A DNA stretch of 64,000 nucleotides from Acidimicrobiia bacterium. GTDB taxonomy: Bacteria; Actinomycetota; Acidimicrobiia; Acidimicrobiales; SKKL01. Positions 1-9,420 of this stretch are shown here, one piece after another (position 1 is the stretch's first letter; each line of letters starts with the position of its first letter). The translations under genes were made by a program, and so were the position numbers. The stretch is taken from positions 33,954-97,953 of the forward strand of contig JBAYRL010000007.1 in assembly GCA_041676705.1 (NCBI GenBank), read 5' to 3'. Below the pieces are notes generated by a model. That model ran no database searches. It saw only the letters and a list, made by a program, of their open reading frames with translations, and had not been told where the DNA came from.

Positions 1-1
1 A

Positions 2-85
2 AGGTGCCTAGCGAAATCTGAAATGTGCTGCTCGGCACTGCTGGATGCCGCTGGCGCCGAACGCTTAGGGCTTGAGCCGAGTTAG
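2..85 (+). CDS. possible C-terminal tail of a gene entering from the left edge
   Basis: One frame stays open from base 2 to a TAG at 83-85, giving about 27 residues ending in AGAERLGLEPS. It would converge on kgd with a 4-base overlap of the ends. An open frame this short is quite likely by chance, and I do not recognise the peptide, so this is only a possibility. Confidence 0.2.
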   Translation, partial: RCLAKSEMCCSALLDAAGAERLGLEPS

Positions 86-3000
86 CTAAAAGCCTTGGTT
101 AGTATTTGGCGCTGTTCAAGTACGTGCATGGCTGCCGACCCGGTTGCCGGACTTGCCGAGTCAGCGCGACTGACACGATAAATCTTGTGGCTGTCACCGT
201 GGGGCCCATACAGGCGGCCCTTAACAAAGTTCCAGGCACCCATGTTCTTGGGTTCTTCTTGTAGCCAAACTACCTCGTGGGCGTTGCTGTAACGCTGCAG
301 GATCTCAGCGATTTGTTCGCCGGGCCAAGGATAAAGCTGCTCGATTCGAACCACCGCCGCTGGTGCTCCAACCTCATCACGATGCGCGATGGCATCATGG
401 CCAACCTTGCCGGTGGTGAGCACTACTTTGGTAATGCTGGCCGGGTCGGTGACGCTGGCATCGTCGATAACCTCTCGGAAATGCCCGGTGGTGAGCTCTT
501 CGATGGGTGAATGCGCCGAACGGGCACGCAGCAACGACTTGGGAGTCATCACAATTAATGGGGTGCGACGTTCGCGATGCATTTGTCGACGTAGCAGGTG
601 GAAGTATTGCGCCGAGGTGGTGGCGTTTACTACCTGGATGTTGTCTTGTGCCGACAAGGTCAGGAACCGTTCCAGACGAGCTGAAGAGTGCTCTGGGCCT
701 TGTCCTTCAAAACCATGGGGTAACAGCATTACCAAGCCCGATAGCTGCTCCCATTTTTCTTCAGCTGCCACCAGGAACTGGTCAATGATGATTTGGGCAC
801 CGTTAGCAAAGTCACCGAATTGGGCTTCCCAGGCCACCAAAACATCTTGGTTGGCAACCGAATAGCCGTATTCAAAACCTAACGCCGCGTATTCGCTTAA
901 CAGCGAGTCGTAAATCCACAGCTGCGTGGGGTCTTTAGCCAGCATGCTAAGGGGCACATACTCGCGACCAGTTTCATAGTCGACCAAGGTGGAGTGACGT
1001 TGAGAGAAGGTTCCACGACGGGTGTCTTGGCCTGCCAAACGAACTGATACGCCTTCAATTAGCAGCGAGCCAAATGCCATCGACTCGGCTAGGGACCAAT
1101 CAACCTCGCCATCGTGGAACATTTGATCGCGGTTCTTGAACTGGCGGGCCAGTTTGGGGTGAATTGTGAAGCCGGTGGGATGGGTGGACAGAGTTTCGTA
1201 AATCTGATTGATTACGGAACGCTCGACGCCGGTTTCAACGTGAGGCAACACACCGCGGGTGCCCCGTGGTGGTAGCGCTTCGGTGACCGGGGGAGGGGCC
1301 GTTTGACGGGTTTCGTCGAGGGCCTCTTGCAGCCTTGACTGGTAGTCATCAAGTGCGCCTTCGGCTTGTTCGAGGGTGATGTCGCCCCTCTTGACCAGTG
1401 CTTCGGTGTATATCTTTCGCACCGACCGGCGAGCGTCGATCTTGGCGTACATTTGCGGTTGGGTATAGCTCGGATCGTCGCCTTCGTTGTGGCCAAAACG
1501 CCGGTAACAAACCACATCGATGACCACGTCTTTGTTGAAGCGTTGACGATATTGGAATGCTAGTTTCGCCACATGAACGCAGGCTTCGGGATCATCTCCA
1601 TTCACATGGAAGATGGGGGCTTGCACCATTTTCGCGATGTCGGTGGGATACTCCGAGGAGCGGGCGGAATCGGGTGGGGTGGTAAAGCCCAACTGGTTGT
1701 TGATGATCACGTGGATAGTGCCACCAACCCGGTAACCCTTAATGAGTGAGAGGTTCAGAGTTTCCGCAACCACGCCTTGTCCTGCAAAGGCAGCGTCGCC
1801 ATGAATCAAGACCGGCAAAATCGGATAGTTGTCGGTCTCGGCGGTGTCCATGTGGGCGCGTGCCATACCCAACACCACTGGATTCACAGCTTCCAGGTGC
1901 GATGGGTTAGCGGCTAGCTCAACAGGAATCGTGTTGCCATTGCGGCTGGTAAAGAAGCCCGATTGACCCAGGTGGTATTTCACGTCACCGGAGCCTTGGA
2001 TTGTTTCTGGGTCGATGTTGCCTTCGAACTCACGGAAAATTTGGTCGTATGACTTACCAACGATGTTGGCCAACACGTTGAGGCGGCCACGGTGAGCCAT
2101 ACCCAAAATCGCTCGTTGCTGATTCGAATCGGCTGCTTCGCCCACCAAAGTATCGAGAATTGGAATGGTGGTTTCGCCACCTTCTAGCCCAAATCGTTTT
2201 TGGCCCACATATTTGGTGGAGAGGAACTTCTCGAAAGCTTCAGCGGCATTCAAACGTTCCAAAATGTGGCGTTGTTCTTCAGGGCTGAAACTTGGTGAGA
2301 CGCCCTCCACGTGCTCTTGAATCCAGCGCTTCTCGGCTGGTTCTTGGATGTGCATGTACTCAATGCCAATGGTGCGGCAATAGGCATCTCGCAACACATC
2401 CAAAATATTGTCGAGGCTCATACGTGGTCGGCCACCAACTGGGGCATAAAGACCAGCGCCGGTACCGGTAAGGAAGTCGCGATCCAAATCCCAAATGCTC
2501 AGCCCGTATGTAGCTGGGTCGAGTTCGGGGTGCATGGTCGGTTCTTCGCTTGAGAGGGGGTCAAGATCGGCAATGAGATGCCCCCGCACCCGATACATGT
2601 TGATGAGGGTGTTAACCGCAATTTGTTTCTCAATAGCCGAATCGGCTCGGTCAGCGGGGTTGGTGTCGCGCTGCCATTTCACGGCTTCATAGGGAATGCC
2701 CATGGAATGGAAGACGTCGTCGTAGAAGTTGTGTTGCCCCAACAGCAGCTCTTGAACGCGCTGCAAGAAGATGCCCGATTCTGCGCCTTGAATGATGCGA
2801 TGGTCATACGTGGATGAGATAGTGATGACCTTAGAAAGCCCTAAATCAGCAATGGCACGAGGATCGGCGGCCTGATAGGCGGTCGGGTAGTCGATACTGC
2901 CCACACCCACGATCAGCCCTTGGCCAGGCATAAGCCGTGGTACCGATTGTTTGGTACCAATGGTGCCTGGGTTGGTGAGACTTACTGTGGTACCAGCAAA

Positions 3001-3723
3001 ATCGTCGGGCGAGAGCTTATTGGTACGAACCTTACGGATTATCTCTTCGTAGGCGGTGTGGAATTCCGCGAAGTTTAAGGCGTCCGCCTCGCGAATACAC
3101 GGAACCAATAAGGTGCGCGAACCATCAGATTTTTCCACGTCGACCGCTAGGCCCAAACCAACGTGTTTGTGGCGCGTGACGTACGGGTTAGCGTCGCTAC
3201 CGCGTTCGAAGGTGGAGTTCATAACCGGAACGTGATCGGCGATGGCCCGCACAATGGCATAACCAATGAGGTGCGTGAAAGAAACCTTGCCACCTCTGGT
3301 CCGCCCCAGATAGCCGTTAATCGTCTTGCGGTTAATCTCTAGAAGTTTGGCGGGCACCTCACGAAAACTGGTAGCGGTCGGTACCGACAAGCTTGTTTCC
3401 ATGTTTTCCACAATCCGTGCCGCCGCTCCGCGTAAACGGTCACCTTCAGGTAACTCTGCTGCGGGAGCGGGCTTGGTTGCCGCTGTGGCGGTGGCAGCTG
3501 AAGCGGTTGCTGTTGGTGTAGAGGTTGATGGGGCGGCCACCGGCGGAGTGTGTTGGGGTGCGGCCCCGGGGGGTGCCGAGGTGCCTCGTTGATAGTCGGC
3601 GAAGAATTCTCGCCAGCTTTCGCTAACCGAATTGGGATCGGTGAGGTATTGATCGTGCATCTCATCAACGAGCCAGGCATTAGGCCCGAGCGATGAACCG
3701 GAAGAAAAAGTAGATTCGGCCAC
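82..3723 (-). CDS. kgd: multifunctional 2-oxoglutarate decarboxylase / dehydrogenase E1-E2 (Kgd)
   Basis: A TCA-cycle enzyme of 1213 residues that decarboxylates 2-oxoglutarate with thiamine diphosphate and carries a fused succinyltransferase domain, the arrangement known from actinobacteria. Residues 1-45 are the conserved N-terminal helix of 2-oxoglutarate dehydrogenases. Residues 46-95 are an Ala/Pro/Thr linker with no lipoyl domain. Residues about 100-330 are an E2 acyltransferase core with the catalytic motif HRIIQGAE from His308. The rest is E1, with GMAHRGRLNV (541-550) and HGDAAFAGQG (641-650). Lipoyl groups must come from another protein, as in mycobacteria. The GTG start has no Shine-Dalgarno but sits 6 bases after TAACAT, suggesting a leaderless mRNA. 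The gene is divergent from xth. Confidence 0.95.
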   Translation of the reverse strand: MAESTFSSGSSLGPNAWLVDEMHDQYLTDPNSVSESWREFFADYQRGTSAPPGAAPQHTPPVAAPSTSTPTATASAATATAATKPAPAAELPEGDRLRGAAARIVENMETSLSVPTATSFREVPAKLLEINRKTINGYLGRTRGGKVSFTHLIGYAIVRAIADHVPVMNSTFERGSDANPYVTRHKHVGLGLAVDVEKSDGSRTLLVPCIREADALNFAEFHTAYEEIIRKVRTNKLSPDDFAGTTVSLTNPGTIGTKQSVPRLMPGQGLIVGVGSIDYPTAYQAADPRAIADLGLSKVITISSTYDHRIIQGAESGIFLQRVQELLLGQHNFYDDVFHSMGIPYEAVKWQRDTNPADRADSAIEKQIAVNTLINMYRVRGHLIADLDPLSSEEPTMHPELDPATYGLSIWDLDRDFLTGTGAGLYAPVGGRPRMSLDNILDVLRDAYCRTIGIEYMHIQEPAEKRWIQEHVEGVSPSFSPEEQRHILERLNAAEAFEKFLSTKYVGQKRFGLEGGETTIPILDTLVGEAADSNQQRAILGMAHRGRLNVLANIVGKSYDQIFREFEGNIDPETIQGSGDVKYHLGQSGFFTSRNGNTIPVELAANPSHLEAVNPVVLGMARAHMDTAETDNYPILPVLIHGDAAFAGQGVVAETLNLSLIKGYRVGGTIHVIINNQLGFTTPPDSARSSEYPTDIAKMVQAPIFHVNGDDPEACVHVAKLAFQYRQRFNKDVVIDVVCYRRFGHNEGDDPSYTQPQMYAKIDARRSVRKIYTEALVKRGDITLEQAEGALDDYQSRLQEALDETRQTAPPPVTEALPPRGTRGVLPHVETGVERSVINQIYETLSTHPTGFTIHPKLARQFKNRDQMFHDGEVDWSLAESMAFGSLLIEGVSVRLAGQDTRRGTFSQRHSTLVDYETGREYVPLSMLAKDPTQLWIYDSLLSEYAALGFEYGYSVANQDVLVAWEAQFGDFANGAQIIIDQFLVAAEEKWEQLSGLVMLLPHGFEGQGPEHSSARLERFLTLSAQDNIQVVNATTSAQYFHLLRRQMHRERRTPLIVMTPKSLLRARSAHSPIEELTTGHFREVIDDASVTDPASITKVVLTTGKVGHDAIAHRDEVGAPAAVVRIEQLYPWPGEQIAEILQRYSNAHEVVWLQEEPKNMGAWNFVKGRLYGPHGDSHKIYRVSRADSASPATGSAAMHVLEQRQILTKAFS

Positions 3724-3729
3724 AAGGCC

Positions 3730-3735
3730 ATGTTA
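3730..3735 (-). promoter_or_regulatory. -10 hexamer for leaderless kgd
   Basis: On the minus strand TAACAT is followed by 6 bases and the GTG of kgd, so transcription would begin at or next to the start codon. No convincing -35 is visible. Confidence 0.5.
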
Positions 3736-3817
3736 TCCACGACAAGGCCATTGTTACGGCACTGTAACCCTACGTTCATTTAAAATGGCCCATACAGCAT
3801 TGTTTTGGCGGGCTAGC

Positions 3818-3823
3818 TAGGGT
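3818..3823 (+). promoter_or_regulatory. -10 hexamer for leaderless xth
   Basis: TAGGGT lies 6 bases before the GTG at 3830. No ribosome binding site precedes that GTG, which fits a leaderless transcript. Confidence 0.5.
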
Positions 3824-3829
3824 CGTATC

Positions 3830-4618
3830 GTGCGAATTGCAACCTGGAACGTGAATTCACTGAACGCTCGGATGCCACGGGTAGAAGAGTGGCTAATCCA
3901 GGCTCAGCCGGATGTGGTGTGTCTTCAAGAAACAAAAATGGCTGATGCGGCCTTCCCGGCCCTGGCCTTTGAAGCTTTAGGGTACGAGTCGGTCCACCAC
4001 GGATCGGGCCGGTGGAATGGAGTGGCCATCTTAAGCCGGGTTGGTTTGTCCGACCCTATGGTGGGCTTCGAACCGAGCATCGAACCAGACACCGATACTC
4101 GCCTCATTTCGGCCACTTGCGCCGGGATCAGAGTGACCTCGGTTTATGTGCCGAATGGTCGTGGCTTAGATGACCCTCATTATGTTTATAAACTTTCTTG
4201 GCTAAAGCGTTTGCGTGAGCACCTTGAAGCCACCACGTCGCCTGAGGTTCCAGTAGTGGTCTGCGGTGATTACAACATCGCGCCTACTGACATTGATATT
4301 TGGGATCCGGCGGCCTTCGCTGGGATGACGCATGTCAGCCAACCCGAACGTGAGGCCCTGCAAAATGTGATGGACTGGGGATTGATTGACACATTTCGTG
4401 CTCGTTATCCCGATACCCCAGGTCTTTATTCGTATTGGGATTACACGGCGGGGCACTTTCACAAACGAGAAGGTATGCGGATCGACTTTTGTTTAGCGTC
4501 GGCGCCGTTGGCCAACCTGTCAACCCTAGATTTGGTTGACCGGAATGCCCGCAAGGGCACTAAACCCTCGGACCACGCCCCGGTCATCGCTGAATACAAC
4601 TATCCAGTTGGCCCCTAG
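3830..4618 (+). CDS. xth: exodeoxyribonuclease III
   Basis: AP endonuclease / 3'-5' exonuclease of base-excision repair, 262 residues, the usual size. The N-terminus reads RIATWNVNSLNAR, followed by QPDVVCLQETK with the metal-binding Glu. Later come VCGDYNIAPTDIDIWDP with the catalytic Asp/Asn pair and the C-terminal SDHAPV with the catalytic His. It is a typical EEP-superfamily nuclease. It starts at a GTG without Shine-Dalgarno behind a TAGGGT hexamer and is transcribed away from kgd. The thioesterase gene follows after 28 bases in the same direction. Confidence 0.93.
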   Translation: MRIATWNVNSLNARMPRVEEWLIQAQPDVVCLQETKMADAAFPALAFEALGYESVHHGSGRWNGVAILSRVGLSDPMVGFEPSIEPDTDTRLISATCAGIRVTSVYVPNGRGLDDPHYVYKLSWLKRLREHLEATTSPEVPVVVCGDYNIAPTDIDIWDPAAFAGMTHVSQPEREALQNVMDWGLIDTFRARYPDTPGLYSYWDYTAGHFHKREGMRIDFCLASAPLANLSTLDLVDRNARKGTKPSDHAPVIAEYNYPVGP

Positions 4619-4646
4619 ACCTGTCTAATAGTTCAATCGAGGTTCA

Positions 4647-5363
4647 ATGGACACGCCTTCCCAGCCCCCAAAGGAACAACCAAAGCCCAGATTTGGTTGG
4701 GCCGCGGCCTATATCGACGGGGAAGCTACCCACGAGTTGACTCCCTTGCGCCGTGCTCGTCGCGCTTTGGCTTTTGCTTTGCGAAGGGTGATTGATGCGT
4801 CGGTCTCGCGCACGGTGCCACAAGATCACCTAGAGGCGCTTACGGCCCAGCTTGAAGCAGCGGCTGAAGCCTTGGAACGTTACGACACCCAAGGGTTTAC
4901 CGGTTATGCCGAGGCTGCTAATTCCCCAGAACCCAATGACGGGTTTATGGACAAGAGCCCAGTTTTGGGTCAAGCGAATCCGCTGGCACCGCCGCTTTAC
5001 ATGGACTTCTCTAAAGATCGTATCGAAGCGAGCGCCACGTTTGGTGCGGCTTATGAAGGGCCGCCTGGTTGTGTGCATGGCGGTTGGATCGCGGCCTCTT
5101 TTGATGAGGTTTTAGGTGCTGCGCAATCGCTAAATGGGTCGGGTGGTATGACGGCATATTTGAATGTGAACTACCGCTCACCGACTCCACTGCATGCCAA
5201 AGTGCATTTCATTGGTGAACTGATTAGTACCGAGGGCCGTAAAATCCTAACCCGTGGCACACTGTGGCACGGCGAAACGCTGTGCGCCGAGGCTGAAGGC
5301 CTATTTATTGCGGTCGATTTTCAACGCTTTGCCGAGATGCGCCTAAAACGCGATGCCACCTAG
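4647..5363 (+). CDS. PaaI-like hotdog-fold thioesterase
   Basis: A 238-residue protein whose C-terminal half (about residues 110-230) has the hotdog pattern of the PaaI/4HBT family. This includes GPPGCVHGGWIAASFDEVLG, where the HGG motif precedes the catalytic helix, and a following strand with LNVNYRSPTPL. It probably hydrolyses an acyl-CoA, substrate unknown. The N-terminal ~100 residues form a charged helical region less typical of the family. The start has GAGG five bases upstream. The 135 bases after the stop hold no gene. Confidence 0.75.
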   Translation: MDTPSQPPKEQPKPRFGWAAAYIDGEATHELTPLRRARRALAFALRRVIDASVSRTVPQDHLEALTAQLEAAAEALERYDTQGFTGYAEAANSPEPNDGFMDKSPVLGQANPLAPPLYMDFSKDRIEASATFGAAYEGPPGCVHGGWIAASFDEVLGAAQSLNGSGGMTAYLNVNYRSPTPLHAKVHFIGELISTEGRKILTRGTLWHGETLCAEAEGLFIAVDFQRFAEMRLKRDAT

Positions 5364-5498
5364 GCACGGAGAAGAGTCACGGTTTGCTCTTAGGGATAGT
5401 TAAAGATGACGTGACTTGGGCTCAAGAAATTCCCCCAAATCATTTAAGAGTTGAGCCTCTGCGAGAGCTTGTTCGTGAGATGCTCGAAAATGTAACTC

Positions 5499-7571
5499 TT
5501 AGGCGTGTTCGGCCACGATCCTAAGCAAAGCTTCGCCGTGGCGTTGTGCTTTAACCGGACCAATTCCGGGCAACGCCAACAATTCTTGGGGCAGCTCGGG
5601 CCGTTCGTTTGCCACTGCCACCAAGGTGGTGTCGGGAAAGACCACATAAGCGGGCACCCCAGCCGCTTTAGCTTTTATCGAGCGCCAAGTTCGCAACGAT
5701 TCGAACAGTTCCTCATTATCTTTGCTAAGTCCGGCCGGTACCTTGTTTGGTCGTGAGCGACTCTGGCCGGCACTGGTGAGACCTGCGGTCGCTTTATAGG
5801 GCCTTCTAGCACCAATGTTGGCCACCCTTTGATCGTTGGCAGCAGTCTCAGAAGGCGGATTTAAGAGCAAAATTTGGTCGAGATACGGTGACGGATCGCG
5901 GTTAGCCACATGTTGACCAAATGAGCGTTCTTTGGCCCAGCTACAGTGCAGTTGAGTTTCGGCTCGGGTGATAGCTACATAAAACAGCCGGCGTTCTTCG
6001 GCCCTAGCAGCCAGGGTTTTGGCATGAGCGATTGGTACCAGGCCCGATTCCAGGCCCGCCAAATGCACAATCGGCCACTCCAAACCTTTGGCGGCGTGAA
6101 AAGTTGTCACATCAACTGCGTCGTGATCGGCTGAGTCTGAACCAACAGTGGCAATAAGCCAACGGTAGAAAGCCTCAGCGGTAGGTATTGGGTCGATCTT
6201 TTGATAGTCATAAGCCAAACGCAACAACATCTCTAGGTTGGCGTGGCGCTGCAACACCCGATCAGAAACTTCGGTATCTTCACGCAGCGAGCTGGTCTCG
6301 TCTCTGCTTGGTGCAGGCTCAGTTTCGCCAATGGCCGCGTTGGTCTCGCCCAACGCTTCAGCAAAATCGGCCACGGCTGCTTCAAAACGACCACCGTGAT
6401 GCACTAATTGATCGAGCGCTTGTCGTACCTCAACTTGTTCCAACAAGCCCGCCCCACCTCGAACACGATGTGGAACCTGGGCTTTGGTTAAGGCTTCAGA
6501 AATCAGCGCGGTTTGGGCGTTAGTGCGCACCAACACCGCCTGAAATGACCAAGGATGCTGTGGAGCTTTGGCCTCTCTTATGGCCCGGGCAATTCCGGCG
6601 GCTTCTGCGCTATCACTCGTGAACTCCACCACCTTTGGTTCAGGGCCATCGGGCCGATTAGCACGCAACGGGTTCGGATTAGCGTCTTTGGCACCCAACA
6701 CTGCATTGGCAGCCGAAAGTATCTGCGGGCTAGAACGATAATTTTCGGCCAATCGAACGGTGCCACTGGCTGGAAACCACTGTTTGAAGTTGATCAGATA
6801 GTCGGCATCGGCACCGTTCCAGGTATAAATGGCCTGGTTTGGGTCACCGACCACGCATAGGTCGTTTCGGTCACCTAGCCACGCATTGAGAAGAGCGAAT
6901 TGCAAGGGGTTCACGTCTTGAAATTCGTCGACATAGAAATGGCGGTAGCGCCATCGAATAGCGGCGGCAATTGTGGGGTCTTGCATGTCGCGAATGGCCA
7001 AACCCAAAATATCGTCGAAGTCGATAGTGCGCCGCTGTTTTTTAACTTCTTCATAGCGGGCGTACAAGGTGGCCACCAGCTTCGGTGCTAGCGGAGGCGT
7101 GCGTTTCGCAGCCGCGGCCTTCGCTTCGTATTCGTCCGGTTGGATCTGTCGGGCTTTGGCCCATTCGATTTCGCTAATCAGATCGAAAATGTTTACGTCT
7201 TTGGGGGCGAAACTGCCTACAAAGCGGGCCTTGCGATCAAGTAGCTTCGGCGGGCGTATTCCCCGTTCGCTCCATCGAGTTTGCAGCTGGGCGTAAGCAA
7301 TAGAGTGGAAAGTGCCCGCCGCGATTGAGTCGCGAAAACCCATGGCCGCTAAGCGTGTGGTTAGTTCACGTGCAGCCTTACGGGTGAAAGTGAGAGCCAG
7401 AATGTGGCGCGGGTCTGCAGCTTCAGTGGCTACCCGATAGCCAATTCGGCGCGTTAAGACCCGAGTTTTACCCGAGCCCGCACCCGCAATAATGCAAAGC
7501 GGAGCATGGGAACCTGTTACGGCTTCGGCCTGGGCCGTGTTTAGGTTCTCGAGGAGACGATTCGGATCCAC
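5499..7571 (-). CDS. uvrD2: UvrD2-like superfamily 1 DNA helicase with C-terminal HRDC domain
   Basis: ATP-dependent 3'-5' DNA helicase of the UvrD/PcrA family, 690 residues. Walker A is AGAGSGKT (29-36), Walker B reads VDEFQDV, and the late motifs include TTFHAAKGLEWP and RLFYVAITRAE. Residues about 618-690 form an HRDC domain ending LLALPGIGPVKAQRHGEALL, the layout of mycobacterial UvrD2. The HRDC domain usually contacts DNA. The GTG start is supported by TAGGCT seven bases upstream and the absence of a Shine-Dalgarno. It is divergent from the ACT-domain gene with only 60 bases between. Confidence 0.88.
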   Translation of the reverse strand: MDPNRLLENLNTAQAEAVTGSHAPLCIIAGAGSGKTRVLTRRIGYRVATEAADPRHILALTFTRKAARELTTRLAAMGFRDSIAAGTFHSIAYAQLQTRWSERGIRPPKLLDRKARFVGSFAPKDVNIFDLISEIEWAKARQIQPDEYEAKAAAAKRTPPLAPKLVATLYARYEEVKKQRRTIDFDDILGLAIRDMQDPTIAAAIRWRYRHFYVDEFQDVNPLQFALLNAWLGDRNDLCVVGDPNQAIYTWNGADADYLINFKQWFPASGTVRLAENYRSSPQILSAANAVLGAKDANPNPLRANRPDGPEPKVVEFTSDSAEAAGIARAIREAKAPQHPWSFQAVLVRTNAQTALISEALTKAQVPHRVRGGAGLLEQVEVRQALDQLVHHGGRFEAAVADFAEALGETNAAIGETEPAPSRDETSSLREDTEVSDRVLQRHANLEMLLRLAYDYQKIDPIPTAEAFYRWLIATVGSDSADHDAVDVTTFHAAKGLEWPIVHLAGLESGLVPIAHAKTLAARAEERRLFYVAITRAETQLHCSWAKERSFGQHVANRDPSPYLDQILLLNPPSETAANDQRVANIGARRPYKATAGLTSAGQSRSRPNKVPAGLSKDNEELFESLRTWRSIKAKAAGVPAYVVFPDTTLVAVANERPELPQELLALPGIGPVKAQRHGEALLRIVAEHA

Positions 7572-7578
7572 TTCCCCT

Positions 7579-7584
7579 AGCCTA
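7579..7584 (-). promoter_or_regulatory. -10 hexamer for leaderless uvrD2
   Basis: TAGGCT on the minus strand stands 7 bases before the GTG start of the helicase gene, with no Shine-Dalgarno in between. Confidence 0.45.
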
Positions 7585-7631
7585 GTGAAGGGTTATGACA
7601 CCCACAGGTAACGTCACCGGAGGAGACGGCA

Positions 7632-8168
7632 TTGGCACACGAGCTTTCAATTACCGCGATTGGTGCTGATCAGCCTGGTGTGGTCGCAGGAGTGACCGGG
7701 GCTCTAGCAGCGCTGAACGCCAATTTGTTAGACACCTCAATGACCATCCTTGGCGGCCGTTTCGCCATGGTACTGATTGTTTCGGTGCCTAAGAATGTTC
7801 AGGCTGAAGCAGTGGAAAATGCACTGGAAGAACCCGCCAGTCGGTTGGGCCTAGATGTCAGCGTTCACGAAAGTAGCGTTACCTCACCAGCTGGTAGTGG
7901 TGAACGATTTAGTGTTTCCGTCTACGGCGGAGATAAGCCAGGTATTGTGCACCGATTTGCACAGGCACTGGCCGAAGCGCAGGTAAATATAACCGACTTG
8001 TCAACCCGTTTTCTCGGCGACTCGGACACCCCAGTTTACGCCATGCTGCTCGACGTGGCTTTTCCACCGGGTCTAACAATTGAGGCCGTTCGTGGCACTC
8101 TCTCTGCTCTGGCCAAAGAGCTTGACGTCGAATTTTCAATTAACTCAGCCGACGCTGACATTCTCTAA
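7632..8168 (+). CDS. double ACT-domain protein, glycine cleavage repressor (GcvR)-like
   Basis: A 178-residue protein made of two ACT domains. The first begins LSITAIGADQPGVVAGVTG and the second FSVSVYGGDKPGIVHRFAQ, each with the D(Q/K)PG turn that binds small ligands. This two-ACT layout is that of GcvR-type proteins, which sense an amino acid, often glycine, and act through a partner rather than by binding DNA. The start is a TTG with GGAGGAG a few bases upstream. Peptide deformylase begins 5 bases after the stop, so the two are probably co-transcribed. I saw no glycine cleavage gene nearby, though glyA is in the window. Confidence 0.75.
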   Translation: MAHELSITAIGADQPGVVAGVTGALAALNANLLDTSMTILGGRFAMVLIVSVPKNVQAEAVENALEEPASRLGLDVSVHESSVTSPAGSGERFSVSVYGGDKPGIVHRFAQALAEAQVNITDLSTRFLGDSDTPVYAMLLDVAFPPGLTIEAVRGTLSALAKELDVEFSINSADADIL

Positions 8169-8173
8169 TAATC

Positions 8174-8671
8174 ATGATTCGTCCTGTTGTCGTGCTCCCG
8201 GACCATGTCTTAAGCACGCCTGCTAAACCCGTCACGAGCTTCGGCTCGGCCACTATTGAGTTGGCCAACGATTTGTTGGACACCATGCGAGCCAGTTCGC
8301 ACAGTGTGGGCATTGCCGCACCTCAAATTGGTGTGAGCTTGCGTGCCTTTGCTCTCGATATCACCGGTCACAAAAAGGCGAAAAGCTGCCATGGGGAATT
8401 TGTGCTTTTTAATGCTCAAATCGTCTCGGGTGAAGGTCGAGAAATTGGTCGAGAAGGCTGTATGAGCGTGCCTTCATTAACCGGTGACGTGGCCAGATAC
8501 ACCTCGCTCGTCGTGCACGGCTTTACCCCTCACGGCCAGGAAGTGGAATACCATTGCGATGCTTTTGAAGCCCGGGCCGTGCAGCATGAACTCGACCATC
8601 TCGACGGCAAATTATTCCTCGATCGAGTGGTGGCGGCCGACCGGGTCTTTCAGCGGCGCGTCTACCGTTAA
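8174..8671 (+). CDS. def: peptide deformylase
   Basis: Metalloenzyme removing the N-formyl group from new proteins, 165 residues. All three family motifs are present: GIAAPQIG (motif 1), EGCMSVP with the metal-ligand Cys, and QHELDHLDG with the HExxH zinc/iron site. Met in place of the usual Leu after the Cys is a common variant. The ATG lies just after the stop of the ACT-domain gene, suggesting coupled translation. The next gene has its own probable promoter. Confidence 0.93.
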   Translation: MIRPVVVLPDHVLSTPAKPVTSFGSATIELANDLLDTMRASSHSVGIAAPQIGVSLRAFALDITGHKKAKSCHGEFVLFNAQIVSGEGREIGREGCMSVPSLTGDVARYTSLVVHGFTPHGQEVEYHCDAFEARAVQHELDHLDGKLFLDRVVAADRVFQRRVYR

Positions 8672-8701
8672 AGGTTCGCTGCTACGGGCTGGCTCGGCGG
8701 C

Positions 8702-8707
8702 TAGAGT
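8702..8707 (+). promoter_or_regulatory. -10 hexamer for a leaderless transcript
   Basis: TAGAGT followed by 6 bases and the GTG at 8714 of the bPH2/SHOCT gene, with no Shine-Dalgarno. Confidence 0.5.
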
Positions 8708-8713
8708 GGCCAC

Positions 8714-9367
8714 GTGGCCTTTCCTGAAGACTATCTACATCCTAACGAAGAGCTAATTCTTGATCTGAAACCCCATTGGTTTCGAATGTTGCCGACCGGA
8801 GGTGCCTTAGCGGCAGCCGTCATCGTCGGCGTTTTCATCTTCACTAAAACCAACGTTCAGGCCCTAAACATTTTGGCAGGACTGGCGATTTTGGCAACCT
8901 TGGCTTGGTTTATACAGGCCTATGTGGCTTGGACAAGCACTCACTTCGTGTTGACCTCTGATCGCTTAATTCATCGCCGCGGCGTGGTTAGCCGCTCGGG
9001 TATTGAAATTCCACTAGAGCGGATCAACACCGTGTTCTCGCATCAATCGATCTTTGAACGCTTGATTGGTGCAGGCGATTTGGTCATCGAATCGGCCAGC
9101 GCCGAGGGTCGCCAAGAGTTCGACGATATGCGCCATCCTGACACCATCCAAAATGAAATCTACGTGGCCATGGAAGCGAACCGAAACCGCACCTTTAACC
9201 AGAGCGTGGCCGCGGCAACGGCGGCGGCCCGTCCGGTTTCAGAGCCGGTAGATCCTCAAGCTTCCGTACCTGAACAGATTGAACAGCTGCATTCCTTGAA
9301 AGAGCGTGGCCTGATTACCGATGCCGAATTCGAGGCTAAGAAGGCCGAACTGCTTGGGCGCATGTAA
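8714..9367 (+). CDS. bacterial PH-domain (bPH2) membrane protein with C-terminal SHOCT domain
   Basis: A 217-residue membrane protein. Two hydrophobic segments (about residues 30-75) are followed by a bPH2-type domain, recognisable from TSDRLIHRRGVVSRSGIEIP and the following ERINTVFSHQSIFERLIGAG. After an Ala-rich linker, the last ~32 residues are a SHOCT motif (IEQLHSLKERGLITDAEFE), a short oligomerisation module. Proteins of this build are common in actinobacteria but without a settled role. The GTG start is chosen because of the TAGAGT hexamer 6 bases upstream. Confidence 0.75.
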   Translation: MAFPEDYLHPNEELILDLKPHWFRMLPTGGALAAAVIVGVFIFTKTNVQALNILAGLAILATLAWFIQAYVAWTSTHFVLTSDRLIHRRGVVSRSGIEIPLERINTVFSHQSIFERLIGAGDLVIESASAEGRQEFDDMRHPDTIQNEIYVAMEANRNRTFNQSVAAATAAARPVSEPVDPQASVPEQIEQLHSLKERGLITDAEFEAKKAELLGRM

Positions 9368-9420
9368 GGGCCATTAACAGGTTGGGCTCTTGGTGGGTTG
9401 CCGAGGCCGTTATGAGGTTT

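Noticed and set aside
389..865. 158-codon open frame on the plus strand inside kgd
   Set aside because: It is antisense to a clearly conserved region of kgd and its peptide has no family features. Many similar shadow frames lie opposite real genes.
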